44,333 nt of DNA from an uncultured Collinsella sp. GTDB taxonomy: Bacteria > Actinomycetota > Coriobacteriia > Coriobacteriales > Coriobacteriaceae. This document shows positions 33,552-41,170 of the stretch, piece by piece. Positions within the stretch are counted from its first letter, which is position 1. Every line of letters begins with the position of its first letter. The notes under the pieces were generated by a model that was given only the letters and a program-made list of their open reading frames with translations, was not told the origin of the DNA and did not search any database. Location of the stretch: contig UQKU01000016.1 in assembly GCA_900541675.1 (NCBI GenBank), forward strand, positions 1 to 44,333. Direction: 5' to 3'. The position numbers and the translations under genes are program-made.

Positions 33552-34412
33552 ATGTCTTTTGCCATCATAACCGACTCCACGTCGGACATCTCCCCCTCCC
33601 GCGCCCAAGAGCTCGGCATTTACGTGATTCCGCTGCATGTGATTATCGAAGGCGAGGACCTGCTCGACCAAGTGCAGATTACCGCCCAGGAGTACGTCGC
33701 CCGCATGGCCGGCTCCGAGCAGCTGCCGCACACCTCGCAGCCGAGCGCCGGCGAGTTCAAGGCACTCTTTGACCGCGTGCTCGCCGACGGCCACGACAGC
33801 GCCATCTTTATCTCGCTGTGCAGCGAGTGGTCCGCCTGCCATGCCAACGCCAGCCTGACGGCCGAAACGCACGAGCTCGACGTGCGCTGCATCGACTCGC
33901 GCACCGGCTCGGGCGCCGAGGGCCTGCTGGTGGAGTACGCGCTGGCCATGCGCAAGGACGGCCGCAGCCTGGACGAGACCGAGGCACAGATTCGCGCGAT
34001 GCTGCCCGACGCCCACCTGCTGCTGATTCCCCGCACGCTCGAGAACCTCGTTAAGAACGGTCGCGCGCCCAAACTCGCCGGCCAGCTCACGCAGATGCTC
34101 AACATTCGCCTGGCCGTTTCGCCGGAGTGGAAATCGGGCGAGATCAAGGCCATCAAAAAGGGCCGCGGTGCCAAGCGCATCGTTGCCAACACCATGGCCG
34201 ATTGCCTTGCATTTTTGGCCGAACATCCGGGCTCCAGCGTGCGCGTGCTCACGACCGGCGCCGCCGAGGAGCAGGAGCTCGTCAACCAAGCACTCGCAGG
34301 CCAGAACTACGTGGACGCCGGCACCGGCCCCATCGGCTGCACCATCGCCACCCATGTAGGCGTCGACGCCATCGCCATTAGCTACTGTCCCCGCTACCAG
34401 CCCATCCACTAG
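33552..34412 (+). CDS. DegV family fatty-acid-binding protein
   Basis: A 286-aa DegV protein. These bind a fatty acid and act with fatty-acid kinase to supply acyl-phosphate for lipid synthesis. The family N-terminus IITDSTSDISPSRAQELGI, the TSQPSAGEF loop that closes over the ligand, and the C-terminal GPIGCTIATHVGVDAIAISY (usually ending GTHxGPGxxG) are present. The length is normal. AAAGGTG precedes the ATG. A family A hairpin begins 16 nt after the stop codon. Confidence 0.92.
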   Translation: MSFAIITDSTSDISPSRAQELGIYVIPLHVIIEGEDLLDQVQITAQEYVARMAGSEQLPHTSQPSAGEFKALFDRVLADGHDSAIFISLCSEWSACHANASLTAETHELDVRCIDSRTGSGAEGLLVEYALAMRKDGRSLDETEAQIRAMLPDAHLLLIPRTLENLVKNGRAPKLAGQLTQMLNIRLAVSPEWKSGEIKAIKKGRGAKRIVANTMADCLAFLAEHPGSSVRVLTTGAAEEQELVNQALAGQNYVDAGTGPIGCTIATHVGVDAIAISYCPRYQPIH

Positions 34413-34427
34413 GGGCACCTTTACCAC

Positions 34428-34489
34428 TTGCGGTGGAATAGGGACTGTTTTTGGCGTATGGCCACAAATCAATCCCTATTTCACCGCAA
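34428..34489. repeat. Hairpin repeat, family A, copy 3
   Basis: TTGCGGTGGAATAGGGA (34428-34444) pairs with TCCCTATTTCACCGCAA (34473-34489) with one G-T wobble. The loop contains TTGGCGTATGGCCACAAATCA, close to that of copy 4. It follows the DegV stop codon. Confidence 0.88.
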
Positions 34490-34579
34490 CTTCTTTTGCT
34501 GAGCCATCCATATACGAGATATGCTGACGATCGGCGCATTCCCAGCTGTTTAGGGGAGCTTCGACTAGCCCCTAGCGGT

Positions 34580-34811
34580 ACCCGGTGGGCAAAAAATGGC
34601 AAATATGAGTACTGTCATAAATTTAGTAACAGCAAAATTTCGCTGAAATTGCCCGCTCCCACCGATTTCAAGCTCCATAAAGCCCCGAATCGTCGTGTTT
34701 AGGGGGGGGTGAATATACTAAAACTCAGTCAATTGGTCTTAGATACTTCTCAAATGATATGAGACTAACCGAGCAACAGTACTCATATTTGCCATTTTTT
34801 GCCCACCGGGT
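34580..34811. mobile_element. 232-bp element with perfect 36-bp terminal inverted repeats (MITE-like)
   Basis: The arms at 34580-34615 and 34776-34811 are perfect reverse complements over 36 bp, starting with ACCCGGTGGGCAAAAAATGG. The 160-bp centre is AT-rich, noncoding, and includes a G8 run near 34703. No target-site duplication is seen at either edge, and no transposase lies nearby. It sits just upstream of the primase-helicase gene. It could be a non-autonomous transposon or a long structured RNA or DNA element; perfect arms suggest recent origin or active maintenance. Confidence 0.65.
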
Positions 34812-35019
34812 CTGAATGAGGTCCGCTCTTTACGCCTCCGGCTACCCATATGACCGCAAACCCTGATTATCAAGGGCCGTCGCGCGCCTTGGCATCGACC
34901 GAAAGCCGCTCGCAGAATAATCCCTTGCCATTAGCAAACTTGAATCGAAATTACATATCCCAAAAAGCCGTAATGCCGTACCCTCGTCTCAACAACTCCA
35001 ATACAAGGACGGCATTCAA

Positions 35020-38004
35020 ATGGGCAACGCCATGCATCAATACGCCCTCTTTGGGACCGCACAATTTAAATACGATCAGACGATCACACATATATCGGAC
35101 CAACACCGACAAATCGTCATTTGCAACAACGGTTCAGACGTACGCTACGCAACGCTAGAAGAGTGGGAAGAAGCTGGCGCTTTGTTCGATGAACGAGCAC
35201 AAATCGAGGGCATCGTCACCAGCGCGAGCCCAGCACGCGATAAACTCGAGCTCTTTCGCAGTCTCTTTACCGGGCGCAAAGATGTTTACGCTCATGGATA
35301 TCGCAGAAAGGACGGGGGCATTGGCTATACGCCTGCTTGTGCTAATGAGTGGGAGCCAGGAATTTGCCCCAAAGCAGCCCATCAAAGAGTTAAATGTGTA
35401 GAATGCAGCAATCGCGTCTTCCCGGAATTAAGCGATGCCGCAATCATTGCTCACTTTAAAGGCAACGATGACCGGTTCCGCGATGTCCTCGGGCAATATG
35501 TTCTCGATAGGAACTGCAACACGAAAGTTCTCGTCATCGATTTTGACAAAGCGGACTGGAAAGAGGCAACAAATGCCGTACGGCTTGTTGCAATACGACG
35601 GGGCATTAACGCCGCCGTTGAGCGCTCAAGGTCCGGCAACGGCGCCCACATCTGGTTTTTCTTCCTCGAGCCAATCAGCGCAAAGGCTGCCCGAGAGTTT
35701 GGAAGTTGCCTCATAACCGAAGCTGCGGCGCATAATAAGACAATCACGTTCGAGGCCTTTGATCGAATGCTACCCGCTCAGGCCACTATTCCCGATGGAG
35801 GCTTCGGAAACCTCATCGCACTCCCCTTTCAAGGCAAGGCGCAACGTGAAGGAAACAGTGTATTTGTAGACGAACAATTCAAGCCCTTTCCCGACCAATG
35901 GCTCTATCTATCACAAGTCCAGCTGATTCCGCGCTCGACGGTGCAAGATCTGATTGAGGCCCCTGGAAACAACCCACACGGACCAGCAACAACTACGGTG
36001 GCAAACAAGGGCAAACGGTATGCCCAAAGACCACGAAAGCGACTACCACTCACATCGCGGGACTTTCCCTCATCGCTGCCCGTTATTCAAGCCGATATGC
36101 TGTACATCCCCGAGAAGTCTCTGAGTCCAGCAGCTCAAATGGAAATCCGCGGACTTGCGACATTTGCCAATCCGGCATTCTATCGCGCGCAGTCCATGCA
36201 TCAATCAGTATTCGGCAAACCGCGACTCATAGACCTTAGCGAACTGAGAGATGGTCATGTTGCAATTCCCCGGGGCTGCAAAACTCAACTTGAGCAGCTA
36301 GTTCAAGAGACCGGCGTTACCGCCCACTATTCAGACGAGCGCAAATCGGGCAATCCGATTGTTATGGCATTTAAAGGAGTCCTTCGCCCTGAGCAGCAAA
36401 TCGCCGCTGATCAGATGCTCATATACGAAGACGGAATCATGTCCGCGCCGACAGGCTTCGGTAAAACAGTCGTCGGAGCTTATCTTATTGCATCCATTGG
36501 TCTTCCAACGCTCGTCATCGTTCCCAAAACCGCACTCATAACCCAATGGAAATCCCAGCTCGAGCGATTTATCGACATTACGGACAACAGGGAGCCCGTC
36601 CGAACCCCAAAAGGACGAATCAGCAAAAGGCAGCCTCCGGTCATCGGACAAATAGGAGGAGGCAAAATGGCCGTAAGCGGCCTCGTCGACATCGCTTCGT
36701 TCCAGTCGTTATCTGGCAAAGACCGTCAAACCGGAGAGCCGGTAGTTAAGGGCCTTGTTCGTAATTACGGCCTCATTATCTGCGACGAATGCCACCATGC
36801 CGCCGCACCACAGCTCGAGCTTATTCTCAAGTCCGCCCCGGCCAAATACGTATACGGCCTTTCTGCGACGCCCGAACGATCCGACGGCCTTACGCGGGCG
36901 CTCTCCATGCTCTGCGGCCCGCTCCGTTATGTTATCGATCCAAAAGCGCAAGCGATTCAGCAGGGCATCCAGCGCATCGTACGGCCTCGTTTTACTGGAA
37001 TTCGACTACCCGCCTACGAGCCAGGTGCAAGCTTCAATCAGATTCTCGACCTGCTGTGCACGCATGCAGCTAGAAACGAATTGATTGTCAACGACGCTAT
37101 TGAAGCTGCGTCAAACGGCCGGCATCCGCTCGTGCTGACTAAAAGGAAAAAGCATGCCGAGGAGCTGTTCGGGATGCTCAAAAACCAAGGACACGAACCC
37201 GTTCTCCTGACCGGGGAAATCGACGCCAAAGAAAGAAAAACGATACTGAGCAGTCTTCCCCGCTTCGAGCATGAACATCGAATCATCGTCGCCACCGAAA
37301 GCCTTTTGGGCGAGGGCTTCGATCTGTCCTACCTTGACACTCTACTCATTGCCACGCCGATATCGTGGGACGGCAGCATCACGCAGCAGGCGGGCAGGCT
37401 CCATAGAAGCCACGAGGGTAAGCGACGGGTTGAGATATTCGACTACGTTGATTTATCTATACCCATGCTCGCCCGCATGTACCAGAAGAGACTCAAGACC
37501 TACGCCAAGCTCGGGTACGAAGTCTACGTGACCGGAGGCAGCGAGCAGTCCGATCAAAACATTCTCATAGAACCGGCTAATGCCGTAGAGACTCTGGTTG
37601 AAGACATCGTTGGCGCCGCTAAGAGCATCTTCATTGCCGCGCCCTACGCATCCGCCGCCTGCCTCGCAAAGCTCGGCGATGCAATCAAAGGTGCCACTGC
37701 CCGAGGGATTGCTCTTGAGTTTTTCATTGCCTCGACTCCGCGCGAAGATGCAAGCGAGACTTTGGCAAAAATGAACGTCGAGCATGCCATTAGAGCAGAA
37801 GGACGTTTGTGTGCAGCGATAATTGACGAAGAAACTATCTGGTACGGAACGATCCCGCTACTAGCTTTCCCCAAGAAAGAAGACTGCAGCATCAGGTTCA
37901 AAAACAGCGAGATCGCAGCGGAGCTCTTAGACGAAATCAACCACAAGGGAAAGCCAGATGCCACGTCAACAGGCAGGACATCCCCACCACTTGCGGTGGA
38001 ATAG
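35020..38004 (+). CDS. TOTE-type primase / SF2 helicase / PLD-like fusion protein
   Basis: A 994-aa multidomain protein. Residues about 70-305 form an archaeo-eukaryotic primase domain of the TOTE conflict-system type: a cysteine cluster (C107, C116, C126, C129), catalytic VIDFDKADW (D174, D176) and SGNGAHIWFFF (H210). Residues about 450-835 are a superfamily 2 helicase: APTGFGKT (476-483), DECHH (589-593), SATPERSDG and QQAGRLHRSHEGKR. Residues about 855-970 resemble a phospholipase D-like domain, but the HxK pair is replaced (RLCAAIIDEETIWYG), so nuclease activity is doubtful. AAGGA precedes the ATG. GC content is lower than that of the neighbours. The last residues and the stop codon fall inside a hairpin repeat. 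It is probably an invader-response protein; that role is inferred from the family. Confidence 0.85.
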   Translation: MGNAMHQYALFGTAQFKYDQTITHISDQHRQIVICNNGSDVRYATLEEWEEAGALFDERAQIEGIVTSASPARDKLELFRSLFTGRKDVYAHGYRRKDGGIGYTPACANEWEPGICPKAAHQRVKCVECSNRVFPELSDAAIIAHFKGNDDRFRDVLGQYVLDRNCNTKVLVIDFDKADWKEATNAVRLVAIRRGINAAVERSRSGNGAHIWFFFLEPISAKAAREFGSCLITEAAAHNKTITFEAFDRMLPAQATIPDGGFGNLIALPFQGKAQREGNSVFVDEQFKPFPDQWLYLSQVQLIPRSTVQDLIEAPGNNPHGPATTTVANKGKRYAQRPRKRLPLTSRDFPSSLPVIQADMLYIPEKSLSPAAQMEIRGLATFANPAFYRAQSMHQSVFGKPRLIDLSELRDGHVAIPRGCKTQLEQLVQETGVTAHYSDERKSGNPIVMAFKGVLRPEQQIAADQMLIYEDGIMSAPTGFGKTVVGAYLIASIGLPTLVIVPKTALITQWKSQLERFIDITDNREPVRTPKGRISKRQPPVIGQIGGGKMAVSGLVDIASFQSLSGKDRQTGEPVVKGLVRNYGLIICDECHHAAAPQLELILKSAPAKYVYGLSATPERSDGLTRALSMLCGPLRYVIDPKAQAIQQGIQRIVRPRFTGIRLPAYEPGASFNQILDLLCTHAARNELIVNDAIEAASNGRHPLVLTKRKKHAEELFGMLKNQGHEPVLLTGEIDAKERKTILSSLPRFEHEHRIIVATESLLGEGFDLSYLDTLLIATPISWDGSITQQAGRLHRSHEGKRRVEIFDYVDLSIPMLARMYQKRLKTYAKLGYEVYVTGGSEQSDQNILIEPANAVETLVEDIVGAAKSIFIAAPYASAACLAKLGDAIKGATARGIALEFFIASTPREDASETLAKMNVEHAIRAEGRLCAAIIDEETIWYGTIPLLAFPKKEDCSIRFKNSEIAAELLDEINHKGKPDATSTGRTSPPLAVE

Positions 38005-38054
38005 GGACTGTTTTTTGGCTTATCAGCCGCAAATCAATCCCTATTCCACCGCAA
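37991..38054. repeat. Hairpin repeat, family A, copy 4 (overlaps a CDS end)
   Basis: Perfect 17-bp stem TTGCGGTGGAATAGGGA (37991-38007) and TCCCTATTCCACCGCAA (38038-38054). Relative to copy 1, A to G on the left is matched by T to C on the right. The left arm supplies the final codons (LAVE) and the TAG stop of the primase-helicase gene. The element ends 15 nt before the toxin stop codon, so it lies between two convergent genes. Confidence 0.9.
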
Positions 38055-38069
38055 CTTAGAAATCGGCAA

Positions 38070-38378
38070 TCAGCCCTGCGGGCCCCGGAACAGTTCCTCA
38101 TGCGAGCCCATTCTGACCAGTCGGATCACAGGATTAGTCTTATGCGGCAAGTAGAGAACGGTCACATCGACCAAGCCATCGGATAGATGGAAATCGATGT
38201 GGCCGTTGTAATTGCCGCCCGGGTTTGAAAGCTCATGGGCGCCATATTCCGCGGGAAGCGAGCCGCGAGCTGCAAGCTCTGCGACTGCCGCCTTAAACTC
38301 GGTTTTTAGCTGCGGATGGATGCGCGTCGTCCGTTTGTAATCCGCCTTAAACTGAGCCTCGACTTTAATCTCAAACAT
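38070..38378 (-). CDS. YafQ-family mRNA interferase toxin
   Basis: A 102-aa RelE/YafQ-fold toxin expected to cleave mRNA on the ribosome. It starts FEIKVEAQFKADYKRTTR, has the YNGHIDFHLSDGLVDVTVLY strand region with candidate catalytic His and Asp residues, and ends with the family hallmark RLVRMGSHEELF, whose histidine is the general acid/base in YafQ. It begins 2 bp after the antitoxin stop codon, the typical order for type II systems. Confidence 0.88.
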   Translation of the reverse strand: MFEIKVEAQFKADYKRTTRIHPQLKTEFKAAVAELAARGSLPAEYGAHELSNPGGNYNGHIDFHLSDGLVDVTVLYLPHKTNPVIRLVRMGSHEELFRGPQG

Positions 38379-38380
38379 CG

Positions 38381-38680
38381 CTAGTCCTCATCGAGGAACG
38401 ATATAAGCTCATCAGCGTTATTGAATGACGGGCTGTCGTCTGGCAGAATCCCCAACTCATGAGCCTCGGCAATCACCATGGCGCGCCTCGTCGCCTCGTT
38501 GGGAACTTCGGGCCGACCCACAATCTCAAACGGAATCTTTCGCTGATTTACCAGCTGCCGAACAGCAAGGTTGAGATACGAATTGAGACTCAGGCCAACT
38601 GTATCCAAGAACTCAGTCGCCTGTTCCTTGAGCCCCTCTTCGATGCGAACCGTCGTAGGCTTAACCGTTGCAGTAGACAT
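38381..38680 (-). CDS. RelB/DinJ-family antitoxin
   Basis: A 99-aa antitoxin with an N-terminal ribbon-helix-helix domain (KPTTVRIEEGLKEQATEFLDTVGLSLNSYLNLAVRQLV) for dimerisation and DNA binding, and a C-terminal acidic tail (SFNNADELISFLDED) that should wrap the toxin. The ATG at 38680 follows GAGGAGG; the longer frame includes the upstream palindrome and is rejected. It is probably autoregulated through that palindrome. Confidence 0.9.
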   Translation of the reverse strand: MSTATVKPTTVRIEEGLKEQATEFLDTVGLSLNSYLNLAVRQLVNQRKIPFEIVGRPEVPNEATRRAMVIAEAHELGILPDDSPSFNNADELISFLDED

Positions 38681-38689
38681 ACGCGACCT

Positions 38690-38765
38690 CCTCGCTCTCG
38701 TCTTTTGCATCAGTATACCCAGTTTAGAAGGCAGACTGATGTTAAATAGCATCAGTCTGCCTTCT
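38690..38765 (-). promoter_or_regulatory. Toxin-antitoxin promoter region with palindromic operator
   Basis: A perfect 16-bp inverted repeat (38726-38741 and 38750-38765) with an 8-nt loop lies 46-85 nt upstream of the antitoxin start. On the minus strand TATACT follows at 38713-38718 as a likely -10 element, so the palindrome covers the -35 area. TGATGC recurs next to the -10. It may double as a terminator for the LOG gene upstream, though no clean T-run is present. Confidence 0.5.
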
Positions 38766-38793
38766 CATCACTACAACGACAGGCGCGCTCGCC

Positions 38794-39552
38794 CTACATC
38801 AGCCCGCTCAGGGCGATATCGACGGCCTCGTTGAGGTCGTCGGTAATGTGCACCAGCTCCGGATCGAGCGGGCTAATCATACCGGCGTCCATCACCGGGC
38901 CGTTGAGCCAGTCGAACAGGCCCTGCCAGTACTCGGTGCCCACCAAAACGAGCGGCATACGCTTGACCTTGTGCGTCTGCACCAGCGTGAGCACCTCGAA
39001 CATCTCGTCGAGCGTGCCAAAGCCGCCGGGAAACACGATGGCGCCCGAGCTGTATTTGACGAACATGGTCTTGCGCACAAAGAAGTAACGAAAATCCATG
39101 CCGAGGTTCACGTATTTGTTGAGCCCGTGTTCGTGCGGAAGCTCGATACCCAAGCCGACCGACTTGCCGTTCACGCTCGCCGCTCCCCTGTTGGCCGCCT
39201 CCATGACGCCGGGGCCACCGCCGGTGATAACCGCCACGCCGCGTTGGGCGATTTTGCGACCGACCGTGCGAGCCGCCTTGTAGAGCGGATCTGTCTTGGG
39301 CGTGCGGGCACTGCCGAAGATGGTCACCGCAGGACCAAGCTCGGCAAGCGCGCCAAAGCCATCGACGAACTCTGCCTGAATGCGCAGCACGCGCCAGGGG
39401 TCGGTGTGCAACCAGTCGGTCGAGTCCTCGGGTGCCAGCAGGTTGGCGTAGGTGTTGTCCTTGGGAATCATGGGGCCGCGCATGACCACGGGACCGCGCC
39501 GGTACGTCTCGTCGTAAGCCGGCTCGCCCTCGACGTTCTCATTCTTAATCAT
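38794..39552 (-). CDS. LOG family protein (TIGR00730-type)
   Basis: A 252-aa Rossmann-like protein of the LOG family, some of which release adenine-type bases from nucleoside 5'-monophosphates (cytokinin activation in plants). The diagnostic GGGPGVMEAANRGA and PGGFGTLDEMFE motifs are both present, along with FGSARTPKTDPLY. An N-terminal extension of about 60 residues precedes the core. The ATG at 39552 follows TAGGAG. The substrate in this organism is unknown. Confidence 0.9.
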   Translation of the reverse strand: MIKNENVEGEPAYDETYRRGPVVMRGPMIPKDNTYANLLAPEDSTDWLHTDPWRVLRIQAEFVDGFGALAELGPAVTIFGSARTPKTDPLYKAARTVGRKIAQRGVAVITGGGPGVMEAANRGAASVNGKSVGLGIELPHEHGLNKYVNLGMDFRYFFVRKTMFVKYSSGAIVFPGGFGTLDEMFEVLTLVQTHKVKRMPLVLVGTEYWQGLFDWLNGPVMDAGMISPLDPELVHITDDLNEAVDIALSGLM

Positions 39553-39685
39553 GGGCACTCCTATCGAAAATAGAAACGGGCGGGGTCGACGCCATGCGTC
39601 AAACACCCGCCCGAACATCAACTATTCGGTATGGTACCCACGATGCATCAAGTGCTTGCAAGGCATCGGTCAGCGGTCGCGGCTC

Positions 39686-40825
39686 TTAGTAATCCACCGC
39701 CGCAGGACTGTTCATCCAGTCGCTCACAAACACGCCGTAGCGGCCCTCGATAATGGCCTGACGGGCACGCTGCATAAGGTTGAGCAGGTAGTAGATGTTG
39801 TGCATCGACAGCAGAATACCGCCGAGCATCTCCTTCTGCGTGACCATGTGACGGATGAGCGCACGGCTGTAGCCGCCCGTGCACACCGGGCAGGTGCAGG
39901 TGGGGTCGATAGGGCCGTCGTCGTGCGCAAAGCGCGCGTTGCGGAAGTTAAGGCGACCTTCACTGGAGAACGCCGTACCCATGCGGCCGGTGCGCGTCGG
40001 CAGCACGCAGTCGAACATGTCGATACCCACGCCCACGCCGCGCACAAGCGTGGTAGGGTTGCCGACGCCCATGAGGTAGCGCGGCTTGTGCTTAGGCATG
40101 TACTCGGAAACCAGCGGCGCCAGCGTCTCGAACATGGTCTCGTGGTCTTCGCCCACCGAATAGCCGCCGATGCCGTAACCCGGGAAGTCGCCGCACTCCT
40201 CCAGATGGCGCAGCGAGCGCAGGCGCAGGTCCAGGTGCATGCCGCCTTGGACGATGCCAAAGAGCGCCTGGTCATCGCGGGTATGCGCCTTATAGCAGCG
40301 CTCGGCCCACATACTCGACAGCTCAACGGCGCGCTCGACGTAGGCGCGCGTGGCGGGATAGCCCGGGCACTGGTCGAGCTGCATGCAGATATCGGAGCCG
40401 AGCTTCATGGCGATTTCCATGTTGTCCTCGGGCGTCCAGAACACGTGGCGGCCGTCGTAATCGTTGACGATAAAGCGCACGCCCTCGTCGGTGAGCTTGA
40501 CGGCGTCGTTGTGGCTGAACACCTGGAAGCCGCCCGAGTCGGTAAGAATGGGGCCGTGCCAGTTCATAAACTTGTGCAGGCCGCCCAGCTCGGCAATGGT
40601 GTCCTCGCCGGGACGCATGGACAGGTGATAGGTGTTGGCAAGCACGATCTGGGCGCCGAGCTGTTTGACGGTCTCGGTAGGAATACCCTTGACGTTTGCC
40701 TTGGTGCCCACGGGCATAAAGATCGGCGTCTCGATATCGCCGTGCGGGGTGTGCAGTACGCCGGCACGCGCGTGCGTCGTCGGGTCCTCGGCGATCAGGT
40801 CGAATTTAAAAAGGCTCTGGTCCAT
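39686..40825 (-). CDS. tgt: tRNA-guanine transglycosylase
   Basis: A 379-aa enzyme replacing G34 of tRNAs with GUN anticodons by preQ1 in queuosine synthesis. Seen: the active-site LTDSGGFQVFS with the first catalytic Asp, the second nucleophile region VGIDMFDCVLPTRTGR, and the zinc site CTCPVCTGGYSRALIRHM (C-x-C-x2-C plus His). The length is standard. AAGGAG precedes the ATG. No other queuosine genes are adjacent, so preQ1 or queuine may come from elsewhere or by salvage. Confidence 0.97.
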   Translation of the reverse strand: MDQSLFKFDLIAEDPTTHARAGVLHTPHGDIETPIFMPVGTKANVKGIPTETVKQLGAQIVLANTYHLSMRPGEDTIAELGGLHKFMNWHGPILTDSGGFQVFSHNDAVKLTDEGVRFIVNDYDGRHVFWTPEDNMEIAMKLGSDICMQLDQCPGYPATRAYVERAVELSSMWAERCYKAHTRDDQALFGIVQGGMHLDLRLRSLRHLEECGDFPGYGIGGYSVGEDHETMFETLAPLVSEYMPKHKPRYLMGVGNPTTLVRGVGVGIDMFDCVLPTRTGRMGTAFSSEGRLNFRNARFAHDDGPIDPTCTCPVCTGGYSRALIRHMVTQKEMLGGILLSMHNIYYLLNLMQRARQAIIEGRYGVFVSDWMNSPAAVDY

Positions 40826-40949
40826 AAACTGGAACTCCTTGGTTGCGGTTCATACGCAAACCATTATACGGGCAACCCGCAAGGAGCACCGACTCGACAG
40901 AAACTGGCGCAAAGGAAACCTGCCCACTTACACCAATGCATCAGGATAA

Positions 40950-40986
40950 AAATGATCCGTTTTCCTCCGTCCCCAACGGATCATTT
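40950..40986. repeat. Short inverted repeat upstream of tgt
   Basis: AAATGATCCGTT (40950-40961) and AACGGATCATTT (40975-40986) form a perfect 12-bp stem with a 13-nt C/T-rich loop. It lies in the 345-bp spacer 40826-41170, which otherwise holds only the family D element and a hairpin next to the dehydrogenase stop codon. Confidence 0.65.
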
Positions 40987-41020
40987 CCGACTGCCACAGC
41001 AACGCCGATGCCTTGTCAAC

Positions 41021-41127
41021 GACAGCGAAAACCCGCCAGAGCGAGCAAGGTGCCTTGAAACAAGGCGGCATTGATCTTTTGATCATGCCGCCGAAGTTGA
41101 AAGGCAGATTGCCGCTCTGGCGGGTTT
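41021..41127. repeat. Repeat family D, copy 1 (multi-stem element)
   Basis: An outer perfect 15-bp stem AAACCCGCCAGAGCG (41029-41043) and its complement (41113-41127) encloses an inner hairpin GGCGGCA..TGATC / GATCA-TGCCGCC (41064-41092). The first 77 bases match 44257-44333 except for two paired changes in the inner stem (T-A to C-G), which keep the pairing, and one loop base. This looks like a conserved folded element, RNA or DNA. Confidence 0.75.
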
Positions 41128-41140
41128 GCAGCGTCGGCCC

Positions 41141-41168
41141 GTTACGGCGTTTGGTAAAACGCCGTAAC
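41141..41168. terminator. Hairpin at the 3' end of the dehydrogenase gene
   Basis: GTTACGGCGTTT (41141-41152) and AAACGCCGTAAC (41157-41168) form a perfect 12-bp stem with loop GGTA, 3 nt beyond the stop codon on the minus strand. It lacks a following T-run, so intrinsic termination is uncertain. Confidence 0.5.
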
Positions 41169-41170
41169 TG

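Noticed and set aside
34580..34811. Insertion sequence with its own transposase
   Set aside because: The 160-bp interior has no meaningful reading frame and no transposase gene is nearby, so at most it is a non-autonomous element.
34850..35158. A 102-codon frame overlapping the start of the primase-helicase gene
   Set aside because: It overlaps the conserved gene in another frame, has no ribosome site and resembles no family.
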